A DNA stretch of 64,000 nt from the NCBI GenBank assembly GCA_964484185.1, contig CAZAEQ010000019.1, forward strand, positions 16,443-80,442, given 5' to 3'. Below the pieces are notes generated by a model, which saw only the letters and a list, made by a program, of their open reading frames with translations, searched no databases and was not told the origin of the DNA. The DNA is from F1-120-MAGs238 sp964484185. GTDB lineage: Bacteria; Planctomycetota; Phycisphaerae; Phycisphaerales; UBA1924. Both the position numbers and the translations under genes were made by a program. Shown here in pieces: positions 50,776 through 58,320 of the stretch (the first letter of the stretch is position 1; the number at the start of each line of letters is the position of its first letter).

Positions 50776-51795
50776 ATGAACGGAATTTTCAAAGCGTGCG
50801 TTGCGGTTGCCTGTGTGGTCGGTATGGCCGCGATGGTTGGTATGGGCGCACGCGAAGGTTCGAAAGCTCCCGCTGATAAGAAGATCAAGATTTGTCTCTT
50901 GCCCAAGAAGAAGGGCGTGCCGTATTTCACAACCTGTGCCAAGGGTGCGGAAGAGGCCGCGAAGGAACTCGGAAATGTCGAACTGATTTATGATGGGCCG
51001 ACGGATGGATCGCCGGAGAAGGCCGCGAGCATGATTGATCGCTGGGCGCTGCAAGGCGTGGATGTGATCGCGGTGTCGCCTAATGACCCGGAGGTGTTAG
51101 GGCAGGCGATGAAGAAGGCGCGGGCCAAGGGCGTCAAGGTGATTACGTGGGATGCGGATGCGGGGACTGAAGCTCGCGAGTTTCTGGTGAATCAGGCGAC
51201 GGCGAAGGACATTGGCTTTGCGCTTGTGGATGCAATGGCAAAAGACATTGGCGGCGACGAGCCCGAGGGCGAGGTCGCGATTGTGACCGCTTCGCTGACT
51301 GCCGCGAATCAGAATGAGTGGATCAAGTACATGAAGGAGCGGCTGGCGAGGTATCCCAAGTTGACGCTGGTGGCGACGAATCCGAGCAATGAAGATCAGC
51401 GGCTGGCGTTTTCGGTTTCGCAGGATTTGATGAAGGCGCATCCGAATTTGAAGGGGATTTTTGGAATCAGCTCTGTGGCGTTTCCCGGTGCGGCGGAAGC
51501 TGTGAAGCAGGCGGGAAAGACTGGCAAGGTGCTGGTGACGGGGCTTGCAACTCCCAACGACATGAAGGCGTATGTGAAGGAGGGAGTTGTGAAGTCGGTG
51601 GTGTTGTGGAACACGATTGATCTGGGATATCTGACGGTGCACGCCGCGGAAGCGCTGGCGACTGGGAAGTTGAAGGCTGGGGATAAGTCGATCAAGGCGG
51701 GGCGGCTGGGTGAGAAGGTGATTGAGGGGGATCAGATCATGCTGGGGAAGATTCTGATTTTCACCAAGGACAATATTGATCAGTTTGATTTCTGA
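50776..51795 (+). CDS. rhaS: Rhamnose-type sugar ABC transporter substrate-binding protein
   Basis: Periplasmic sugar-binding protein (Peripla_BP_4, LsrB/RhaS-like), 339 residues. Start ATG at 50776 with a GAGGAG Shine-Dalgarno eight bases upstream, and signal peptide MNGIFKACVAVACVVGMAAM. The lobes read IKICLLPKKKGVPYFTTCAKG, VIAVSPNDPEVLGQAMKKARA, KVITWDADAG, VAIVTASLTAANQNEWI, LKGIFGISSVAFPGAAEAVK and LVTGLATPNDMKAYVKEG. The ITWDAD block is common in autoinducer-2 and rhamnose binders. The rhamnose reading rests on the genes that follow. The transcript seems to end or change just after it, since an inverted repeat and the small ORF follow. Confidence 0.85.
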   Translation: MNGIFKACVAVACVVGMAAMVGMGAREGSKAPADKKIKICLLPKKKGVPYFTTCAKGAEEAAKELGNVELIYDGPTDGSPEKAASMIDRWALQGVDVIAVSPNDPEVLGQAMKKARAKGVKVITWDADAGTEAREFLVNQATAKDIGFALVDAMAKDIGGDEPEGEVAIVTASLTAANQNEWIKYMKERLARYPKLTLVATNPSNEDQRLAFSVSQDLMKAHPNLKGIFGISSVAFPGAAEAVKQAGKTGKVLVTGLATPNDMKAYVKEGVVKSVVLWNTIDLGYLTVHAAEALATGKLKAGDKSIKAGRLGEKVIEGDQIMLGKILIFTKDNIDQFDF

Positions 51796-51870
51796 GTGAC
51801 AAGCCGGATTGGTCGGCGAGCGATGCGACTCAATGCTTGATTTGCGCGTCAAAACAATGGTGTTTTTTTC

Positions 51871-51906
51871 GTACCGGACGTTTCGCGCACTATTTTGTTC
51901 CGGTAC
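51871..51906. repeat. Inverted repeat after the binding-protein gene
   Basis: GTACCGGA (51871-51878) and TCCGGTAC (51899-51906) pair perfectly around 20 bases; the T-run at 51862-51869 lies just before and a short T-run (ATTTTTCC) just after. It could be a weak end of transcription for the uptake genes or an operator, since each half carries the GTACCGG sequence. Confidence 0.5.
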
Positions 51907-51962
51907 AGATTTTTCCTGCAATTTGACTTGATCGGCACCGTACAACCTTGTAAGGTGTCGTT

Positions 51963-52154
51963 ATGAAAATCAAACCCCATCAATCACTCGCTTCCAGCTC
52001 TGACGCCTCAAATACGTCTACTTCGTACGCTCGCTCATTCCCGGAAAATCAAAGGTCCTTATCTCAGGGGGCCATGGGTCGTGGCCCTCTGAAATTTGCG
52101 TGGCCCCCTGAGATTCCATCTGACCCGACCAAGAGGGGTCAGATGATCAGGTGA
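51963..52154 (+). CDS. Candidate small leader ORF, 63 residues
   Basis: Reads MKIKPHQSLASSSDA and ends with PTKRGQMIR. The ATG is preceded by AAGGTG seven bases upstream. It reads through module B1 and stops inside module B2 of the repeat element. Like the other small ORF (37913) it starts MK, is Ser/Pro-rich and belongs to no known family, and it lies at the same relation to the element. In this copy the module is read in a different frame (CAG-GGG rather than TCA-GAT-GGT), so the peptides are not homologous. Either a leader peptide or chance. Confidence 0.35.
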   Translation: MKIKPHQSLASSSDASNTSTSYARSFPENQRSLSQGAMGRGPLKFAWPPEIPSDPTKRGQMIR

Positions 52155-52188
52155 TCAGAGCATCTGACAAAAAATGTGATCATCTGAC
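52063..52188 (+). repeat. Two-module switch-like inverted-repeat element, copy B
   Basis: Module B1: 5' arm CTCAGGGGGCCA (52063-52074); 3' arm 1 TGGCCCTCTGA (52082-52092, one G-T); 3' arm 2 TGGCCCCCTGAG (52101-52112, 12 bp perfect). Middle hairpin CATCTGACCC (52117-52126) with GGGTCAGATG (52136-52145), 10 bp perfect. Module B2: 5' arm GTCAGATGATCA (52138-52149), short 3' arm CATCTGAC (52161-52168), full arm TGATCATCTGAC (52177-52188, 12 bp perfect). The GGGTCAGATG of the middle hairpin overlaps the B2 5' arm, so the hairpins exclude one another. B1 keeps the same plan as the others but with a different stem, a compensatory change. B2 nearly equals A2 (38079) except for an eight-base insert. 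3' arms again repeat every 19-20 bases. Confidence 0.8.
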
Positions 52189-52274
52189 TCTTCCGGTGTC
52201 GCCGTCCCACTTCTTATCTCTTCTTTTCATGCCGCGGCTGGTGAAGCTCGCTGCATTGTGACTCAACACGTCTG

Positions 52275-52280
52275 TATACT
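52275..52280 (+). promoter_or_regulatory. Possible -10 box for the isomerase gene
   Basis: TATACT lies nine bases before the ATG at 52290. A -35 box is poor (no clean TTGACA 15-19 bases before). If real, transcription would begin within a few bases of the start codon, giving a nearly leaderless mRNA that omits element B. Alternatively the box is incidental and the isomerase is read from further upstream through element B. Confidence 0.35.
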
Positions 52281-52289
52281 GGGGTACGT

Positions 52290-53486
52290 ATGAAGCTACC
52301 AAGTGGGATAACGGAGAGTGATTTGTGCCGCCGTCTTGATCGTTTTTCGATTGAGACGCCATCGTGGGGCTATGCAGATACCGGAACACGATTTGGCAAA
52401 TTTTTGCAGGATGCGGCGGCGACGACGATTGAAGAGAAACTGGCTGATGCGGCGGCGGTGCACAGCGTGACTGGGTGTTGCAACAGTGTCGCGGTGCATG
52501 TATTGTGGGATTTTCCGGCAGATGTAAAGACCAGCGATGTGGCAGCGAAGGCCAAGGCGCTTGGGCTCAAGATCGGTTCGATCAATCCCAATGTGTTTCA
52601 GGATCAGGCTTACAAGTTGGGATCCGTTTCGAATCGCGATCCGGCGATTCGCAAGCGTGCGACCGATCACATCCTGGAGAGTGTGAAGTTGGGGAAAGAT
52701 GTCGGGTCGAATCTCTTGAGTTTGTGGTTTGCGGATGGGACGAATTATCCGGGGCAGGGGAATATTCGTCAGCGCAAGAAGTGGTTTGAGAGTGCGCTGC
52801 GGCAGGTGCATGAGGCGATGCCGCCTGAGATGATGATGCTGGTGGAATACAAGCCGTTTGAGCCGGCGTTTTATCACACGGATATTGCGGATTGGGGCAT
52901 GGCGGCGTCACTGGCAAGGCATGCGGGGAAGCAGGCGAAGGTGCTGGTGGATACCGGGCATCACTTGCCCGGATGCAACATCGAACACATCGTGGCGTTC
53001 TTAATCGATGAAGGCATGCTGGGCGGATTTCACTTTAACGATCGCAAATATGCGGATGATGACCTGACCGTGGGAAGTATTGATCCGTATCAGTTGTTCA
53101 GGATTTTCAACGAGATTGTACTGGCGGAACGCGAGACCGGGAAAGATTTGAATGTTGCGTACATGATCGATCAGTCGCACAACATCAAGCCCAAGACAGA
53201 GGCGATGATTGAAACGGTGGTGACTGCGCAGGAATATTTCTGCAAGGCGCTGCTGGTGGATCATCGAGCGGCGGCGGCAGCGCGTGAGATTGATGATGTG
53301 GTGATGGCGGAGCGGGCGCTGAAAGATGCATTTGCGACAGATGTGCGGCCGTTTTTGGCGGAGTATCGGGCGGCAAAGGGCTTGCCGCGGGAGCCGCTGC
53401 AGGCGTTTCGAGAGAGCGGATATGTCGCGAAAGTCGCGGCGGAACGTGGACCCAGGAAGCCCAAAGGCGGCGGTGCGTACGCGTAA
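52290..53486 (+). CDS. rhaI: L-rhamnose isomerase (RhaI type)
   Basis: Converts L-rhamnose to L-rhamnulose with divalent metals; TIM barrel. 398 residues, shorter than Pseudomonas RhaI at the N-terminus but with the same core. Family features in order: FSIETPSWGYADTGTRFGKF, VHVLWDFPADVK, SINPNVFQDQAYKLGS, LWFADGTNYPGQGN, VEYKPFEPAFYH (metal Glu), LVDTGHHLPGCNIEHIVA (metal Asp and His), GFHFNDRKYADDDL (metal His and Asp) and MIDQSHNIKPKTEAM. The C-terminus reads LQAFRESGYVAKVAAERG. Start ATG at 52290. It is followed 24 bases later by rhamnulokinase. Upstream lies repeat element B. Confidence 0.92.
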   Translation: MKLPSGITESDLCRRLDRFSIETPSWGYADTGTRFGKFLQDAAATTIEEKLADAAAVHSVTGCCNSVAVHVLWDFPADVKTSDVAAKAKALGLKIGSINPNVFQDQAYKLGSVSNRDPAIRKRATDHILESVKLGKDVGSNLLSLWFADGTNYPGQGNIRQRKKWFESALRQVHEAMPPEMMMLVEYKPFEPAFYHTDIADWGMAASLARHAGKQAKVLVDTGHHLPGCNIEHIVAFLIDEGMLGGFHFNDRKYADDDLTVGSIDPYQLFRIFNEIVLAERETGKDLNVAYMIDQSHNIKPKTEAMIETVVTAQEYFCKALLVDHRAAAAAREIDDVVMAERALKDAFATDVRPFLAEYRAAKGLPREPLQAFRESGYVAKVAAERGPRKPKGGGAYA

Positions 53487-53510
53487 GAATTTTTCGCTCT
53501 TGAGCCAAAC

Positions 53511-54995
53511 ATGCGAGCACTACTTCAATATCTTGCGATTGATCTGGGGGCATCGAGCGGCCGCGGCGTAGTCGGTTCGTTCAATGGTTCGCGACTCTAT
53601 CTGCGAGAGATTCACCGATTTGCAAATGGCCCGATGAAGCATAAATCGGGCTTGCGATGGGATGACAGACGAATTTTTGGGAACGTGAAAAAGTGTCTCG
53701 TGCAGGCAACTGACACCAGGTCGAGTTTGACTGGAGTGGGGATTGATACCTGGGGCGTGGACTATGGACTGTTGAATGAATTTGGTGTTTTGCTGAACCA
53801 CCCGTTTCATTATCGCGATGGACGAACTGCGGGACTGATGGAAGAAGCGTCGAGTTTGATTGGTCGCGAACGGATCTATTCACGAACCGGGATTGCATTT
53901 CTGCCGTTTAACACGCTGTATCAGTTGATGGCGGACAAGAAGCAAGGCGGACTCGCTGGTGCGAAGGCTCTGGTATTCATGCCTGACCTGTTGAATTACT
54001 GGCTGACCGGAGTGTGGCAAACCGAATCGACGATTGCCAGTACTTCGCAGTTTTTTGATTCTGGTTCGGGGATGTGGGCAACTGATATTTTGGAATCGCT
54101 GGGATTGCCATCGGGAATTTTGCCCGCGGTGGCAAAGCCGGGATCGGTTGTGGGAAAACTGTTGCCTGAGATTGCACGGGAGACTGATCAACCAAACGCG
54201 ATGGTGATCGCACCTGCGAGCCACGACACGGGATCCGCCGTTGTCGCGGTGCCTGGTGCGGAAACTGATGATTGGGCGTATATCAGTTCGGGGACATGGT
54301 CGCTGGTGGGGCGCGAGTTGAAGTCGCCGATTTGTTCAAGCGATGCGCTGAACGCGAATTTCACAAACGAGGGCGGGCTTGCGGGGACTATCCGCTTTCA
54401 GAAAAATGTCACGGGCCTGTGGCTGTTGCAGTCGTGTCAGCGTGCGTGGGCCGAAAAGGGAAGCGAGAATTCGTTTCAGTTTCTCGGGGAGGCTGCGGCG
54501 GATGCCGCGGAATTTGCGAGTTTTGTTGATCCTGATGATGCGAGCTTCGCGGAGTACGCGGATATGCCTCAACGAATACGCGGGTTTTGTGAGCGAAGTG
54601 GGCAGAATGTGCCGCGCAGTGTGGGAGAAATTGTGCGGTGCATTATTGAGAGTATCGCTCTGAAATGTGCTGTTGTGTTGGAAGAGCTTGAGCGACTGAC
54701 TGGAAAGGTGAAGTCGATTCACCTTGTGGGCGGCGGCGTAAATAATCCGATGCTCTGCCAATTTACCGCTAATGCCACGGGGCGGCCCGTGCTGGCGGGA
54801 CCGGTGGAAGCAACGGCGATTGGAAACGTCATGGCGCAGGCGCTGGCGATGGGAGAAATTGCATCGCTGGCTGAGATACGGACGGTCGTGAGAGCTTCGT
54901 TTGCGACAGTTCGATATGAGCCGCAAAAGGGCGATGCGTGGGATGAGGCGATGCAGCGATTCCGGAAAGTGTTGCGAGCGGGCGCGGGTAGCTGA
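53511..54995 (+). CDS. rhaB: Rhamnulokinase
   Basis: Phosphorylates L-rhamnulose at C-1; FGGY carbohydrate kinase. 494 residues. Motifs: YLAIDLGASSGRGVVGSF (phosphate 1), LRWDDRRIF, GVGIDTWGVDYGLLNEFG, PFHYRDGRTAGLM, IAPASHDTGSAVVAVP, YISSGTWSLVG, and the C-terminal ADP site KSIHLVGGGVNNPMLCQFTAN plus ATAIGNVMAQALAMG. The start ATG at 53511 gives six residues before the first strand. The GH106 gene begins 19 bases after its stop, so isomerase, kinase and exported rhamnosidase form one cassette. No rhamnulose-1-phosphate aldolase gene is present in this window. Confidence 0.93.
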   Translation: MRALLQYLAIDLGASSGRGVVGSFNGSRLYLREIHRFANGPMKHKSGLRWDDRRIFGNVKKCLVQATDTRSSLTGVGIDTWGVDYGLLNEFGVLLNHPFHYRDGRTAGLMEEASSLIGRERIYSRTGIAFLPFNTLYQLMADKKQGGLAGAKALVFMPDLLNYWLTGVWQTESTIASTSQFFDSGSGMWATDILESLGLPSGILPAVAKPGSVVGKLLPEIARETDQPNAMVIAPASHDTGSAVVAVPGAETDDWAYISSGTWSLVGRELKSPICSSDALNANFTNEGGLAGTIRFQKNVTGLWLLQSCQRAWAEKGSENSFQFLGEAAADAAEFASFVDPDDASFAEYADMPQRIRGFCERSGQNVPRSVGEIVRCIIESIALKCAVVLEELERLTGKVKSIHLVGGGVNNPMLCQFTANATGRPVLAGPVEATAIGNVMAQALAMGEIASLAEIRTVVRASFATVRYEPQKGDAWDEAMQRFRKVLRAGAGS

Positions 54996-55014
54996 GAGTT
55001 GGTATGATCGCGGC

Positions 55015-58000
55015 ATGAAGCGATCCATTTCAATTGTCGCCGCGGTTTTGACCTCGGCAGTTTCACAGTGTGCGGTTGCACAGACGGCGATGGAAGCAGG
55101 ATTTAAGAATCCGCCCTCGCAGGCTAAGCCGCACACGTGGTGGCACTGGATGAATGGAAACGTGACGCGGAAGGGGATCACGGCGGATCTGGAAGCGATG
55201 AAGCAGATCGGCCTGGGTGGGGCGCAGATTTTCAATGTGTCTGAAAATATTCCCGATGGGCCGATTGTGTACAACAGCGATGAGTGGCGCGGGCTGGTGA
55301 AGTTTGCGGCTACTGAAGCGGAGCGGCTTGGGCTGGAACTGTGCATTCACAATTGCGCGGGATGGTCGAGCAGCGGCGGACCTTGGGTGAAGCCTGAATT
55401 TGCGATGCAGACGGTGGTGTTCAGCGAGGTGAAGGTGACGGGGTCTGCGCCGTTTACTGCGGAGTTGGCGCAGCCAAAGACAAACGCCGGGTACTACCAG
55501 GACATCGCGGTGATTGCGTTCCCGACTCCAAAGGACGATGCGACGCGAATCAAGGACTTCAGGTCGAAAGCGTTGTATGACTACACCTATGGACAGCAAC
55601 CTTCGATGGAGAAGGTGTCGAGCGATGCGACTATCAAGATTTCGAGCATGATTGATTTGACCGCGAACCTCGTCAACGGGAAGCTGAAATGGGAAGTGCC
55701 AGCGGGTGAGTGGACGGTATTGCGGATTGGACACACTGCGACCGGTGCGGTGAATGCGCCGTCGCCAGTTTCGGGGCGCGGACTTGAAGTGGACAAGATG
55801 AGCCGCGAGGCGTTTGATCAGTATTGGGCGGGCGGGATGGCGCCGTTGATCAAGGAGCTTGGGCCGCTGGCGGGGAAGGTTTTGAACAATGTTCTGGTGG
55901 ATAGCTATGAAGTTGGTTGCCAGAACTGGACGCCAAAGTTCCGCGAAGAGTTCAAGAAGCGGCGCGGGTATGACATGTTGATGTATATGCCGACGATGAC
56001 GGGTCGGTATGTTGAGAGCGGGGAGACTTCCGAGCGATTCCTGGTTGATTTGAGGCGGACCGTGGCGGATCTGTTCAGTGACAATTACTTTTCGTACTTC
56101 GCGGAAGTGTGCAAGAAGAATGGACTGTTGTCATCGGTCGAGCCATATGACGGGCCGTTTGAATGCACGCAGGTTGGCAAAGATGCCGACATTGTGATGG
56201 GTGAATTCTGGGTGACGGCGGGGATGAGCAATTCCTGCAAACTCGCGGCGGATGTAGCACACGTGTATGGCAAGAAGATTGTCGGTGCCGAGGCATTTAC
56301 GGCCGAACCCAATGTCGGCAAGTGGTTGAACCATCCTGCATCGGTGAAGGCGGTCGGCGATTTGATGTATTCAACGGGGATCAATCGGTACATCATTCAC
56401 CGTTATGCCCATCAGCCTTGGGACAATGTTGTGCCGGGGATGACGATGGGGCAGTGGGGCACGCACTTTGAACGGACGACGACATGGTGGGAGCAGGGGA
56501 GCGCCTGGATTTCGTATCTGGCGCGGTGTCAGTATTTGCTGCAGGAAGGGAAGTTCGTTGCGGATGTGTTGTTTTACGCGGGTGAGGCTGCGCCCAATAC
56601 GCCGCAGTTTGAGACGGGTTTGAAAGCGCGTGGGTATGACTACGACGCGTGCGGTTCGGATGTGGTGCTCAACTCGATGATTGTGAAGGACGGCAGGATT
56701 GTGCTTGAGAACGGCATGAGCTATCGCGTGCTGGTGCTACCAGAAACGACGTTCATGACTCCCATGGTTGCGGCCAAACTGCGCGAACTTGTGAATGCAG
56801 GGGCGACGGTGATTGGACCAAAGCCTGTAGCGTCACCCAGCGCAAACGGGCAACCCGCCGCGGATGCCGAAGTTGCGAAGATCGGTGCCGAACTCTGGGG
56901 CAATTGCGATGGAAAGACGGTAAAGGAGACCCTCAGCGGCAAAGGCCGAATTGTCTGGGGCAAGAGTGTCGATGAGGTGCTTGCCGGGATAAAGGTCGCT
57001 CCCGATTGCATGTTCAGGCGCGTGGCTGGCGGCAAAGCGACCATGGCGTGGATCCATCGGGTGATCGATGGGGCGGATGTGTATTTCGTGTCGAATCAGA
57101 AGCCCAGGTCAGAAGAGCTGGAGTGCGCGTTCCGTGTCAGCGGAAAGAGCCCGCAGTTGTGGCATGCCGAAACTGGTGTGATTGAACCTGCGCCGGTGTG
57201 GCGTGAAAAGGGCGGATACACATTGGTGCCGATGAGGCTTGAAGCGAACGAGTCGGTGTTTGTGGTGTTCAGCGGTGATTCAAAGGCGCCGCATCTTGCA
57301 AGCGTGACACCGCCGCCTGCGTACGAGATTGTGCGGCAGCTTCCCAAGCTTGTTATCACCAAGGCGCGGTATGAGGCGGTCGACGGTGCTGGTGGCGCGG
57401 ATGTCACGGCCAAGGTGTCGGAGATGATCGCGAGTGGAGAATTTGCGATCCCCGCGACCAATGGCGTATTTGGCGATCCAACTTCGCTGCATGTGAAGCG
57501 GCTGGTGGTTGATTACACACACGATGGTAAGCCGATGACCAAGAGTGTCGCAGAGAACGAGACATTGGTGTTGCTGGATACAAGCACTCCCGATGTTCCC
57601 GCGTCGTATCGCGTGGCAGTGGTCGGTGCGCGACTTGAACTGCAGGCGTTCAAGGCGGGAACTTATACGACGAGCAATTCGAGCGGGAAGTCGGCGGAGA
57701 TTCAAGTCGCGAGTGTGCCTGATGCTCTTGAGATCGCGGGAGCGTGGAATGTGAAGTTCCAGAGCGGCCGCGGCGCACCCGAATCTGTGAAATTGGATTC
57801 GCTGACTTCCTGGAGTGAGAATGCTGACAATGGTGTGAAGTATTTCTCCGGCTCCGCGGTGTATGAGAAGGAATTTGATGTATCTGCCGACGCGGTTGGA
57901 ACTGGCAAAGTTGCAAGGCTGAGCCTTGGAAGTGTGAAAGAGATTGCCGAAGTGACGCTCAATGGCACGAGCCTTGGCGTCTGGTGGAAAGCTCCGTTTG

Positions 58001-58308
58001 AAGGCGATGTGACGGGGCTTCTCAAGGCTGGAAAGAACACACTGAAGATTCGCGTGACGAACCTGTGGGTCAATCGTTTGATTGGCGATGAGCAGCTTCC
58101 AGAAGACATGGAGTGGAATGGCAAGCCGATCAAGAAGTGGCCGGCTTGGTTTGATGCAGCCGGCGAGTATCCACTGAAGAATCGCACGAGCAAGGATCGG
58201 TTGACCTTCACAACGTGGCATCACTGGTACAAGGACTCGCCGCTGATGGAGTCGGGATTGATCGGGCCGGTGCGTGTGCGTGTTGGCGTGACTGCCAAAG
58301 TTGAGTGA
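55015..58308 (+). CDS. Exported GH106 alpha-L-rhamnosidase
   Basis: Glycoside hydrolase family 106 alpha-L-rhamnosidase, 1097 residues. Signal peptide MKRSISIVAAVLTSAVSQCAVAQ from the ATG at 55015; the longer open frame overlaps rhaB and is dropped. The family opening is complete: KPHTWWHWMNGNVTRKGITADL, GLGGAQIFNVSENIPDGPI and LCIHNCAGWSSSGGPWVKPE. Then LVDSYEVGCQNWTPKFREEF with likely catalytic glutamate, SSVEPYDGPFE and IVGAEAFTAEPNVGKWL. The C-terminal 400 residues include beta-sandwich domains and an AGKNTLKIRVTNLWVNRLIGDEQ stretch, like a carbohydrate-binding module with a rhamnosidase tail. It acts outside the cytoplasm on rhamnose-containing polymers. Convergent with the DUF1501 gene, with only a short gap and no terminator seen. 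Confidence 0.94.
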   Translation: MKRSISIVAAVLTSAVSQCAVAQTAMEAGFKNPPSQAKPHTWWHWMNGNVTRKGITADLEAMKQIGLGGAQIFNVSENIPDGPIVYNSDEWRGLVKFAATEAERLGLELCIHNCAGWSSSGGPWVKPEFAMQTVVFSEVKVTGSAPFTAELAQPKTNAGYYQDIAVIAFPTPKDDATRIKDFRSKALYDYTYGQQPSMEKVSSDATIKISSMIDLTANLVNGKLKWEVPAGEWTVLRIGHTATGAVNAPSPVSGRGLEVDKMSREAFDQYWAGGMAPLIKELGPLAGKVLNNVLVDSYEVGCQNWTPKFREEFKKRRGYDMLMYMPTMTGRYVESGETSERFLVDLRRTVADLFSDNYFSYFAEVCKKNGLLSSVEPYDGPFECTQVGKDADIVMGEFWVTAGMSNSCKLAADVAHVYGKKIVGAEAFTAEPNVGKWLNHPASVKAVGDLMYSTGINRYIIHRYAHQPWDNVVPGMTMGQWGTHFERTTTWWEQGSAWISYLARCQYLLQEGKFVADVLFYAGEAAPNTPQFETGLKARGYDYDACGSDVVLNSMIVKDGRIVLENGMSYRVLVLPETTFMTPMVAAKLRELVNAGATVIGPKPVASPSANGQPAADAEVAKIGAELWGNCDGKTVKETLSGKGRIVWGKSVDEVLAGIKVAPDCMFRRVAGGKATMAWIHRVIDGADVYFVSNQKPRSEELECAFRVSGKSPQLWHAETGVIEPAPVWREKGGYTLVPMRLEANESVFVVFSGDSKAPHLASVTPPPAYEIVRQLPKLVITKARYEAVDGAGGADVTAKVSEMIASGEFAIPATNGVFGDPTSLHVKRLVVDYTHDGKPMTKSVAENETLVLLDTSTPDVPASYRVAVVGARLELQAFKAGTYTTSNSSGKSAEIQVASVPDALEIAGAWNVKFQSGRGAPESVKLDSLTSWSENADNGVKYFSGSAVYEKEFDVSADAVGTGKVARLSLGSVKEIAEVTLNGTSLGVWWKAPFEGDVTGLLKAGKNTLKIRVTNLWVNRLIGDEQLPEDMEWNGKPIKKWPAWFDAAGEYPLKNRTSKDRLTFTTWHHWYKDSPLMESGLIGPVRVRVGVTAKVE

Positions 58309-58320
58309 GTGGAGTGAGTA

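Larger units (their letters stand above)
51796..52289. other. Non-coding gap before the rhamnose isomerase
   Basis: 494 bases between the binding protein and the isomerase genes. It holds an inverted repeat (51871-51906), a candidate short ORF (51963-52154), the two-module repeat element copy B (52063-52188) and a possible -10 box (52275). The isomerase is therefore probably under its own control, separate from the uptake genes. Confidence 0.7.
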
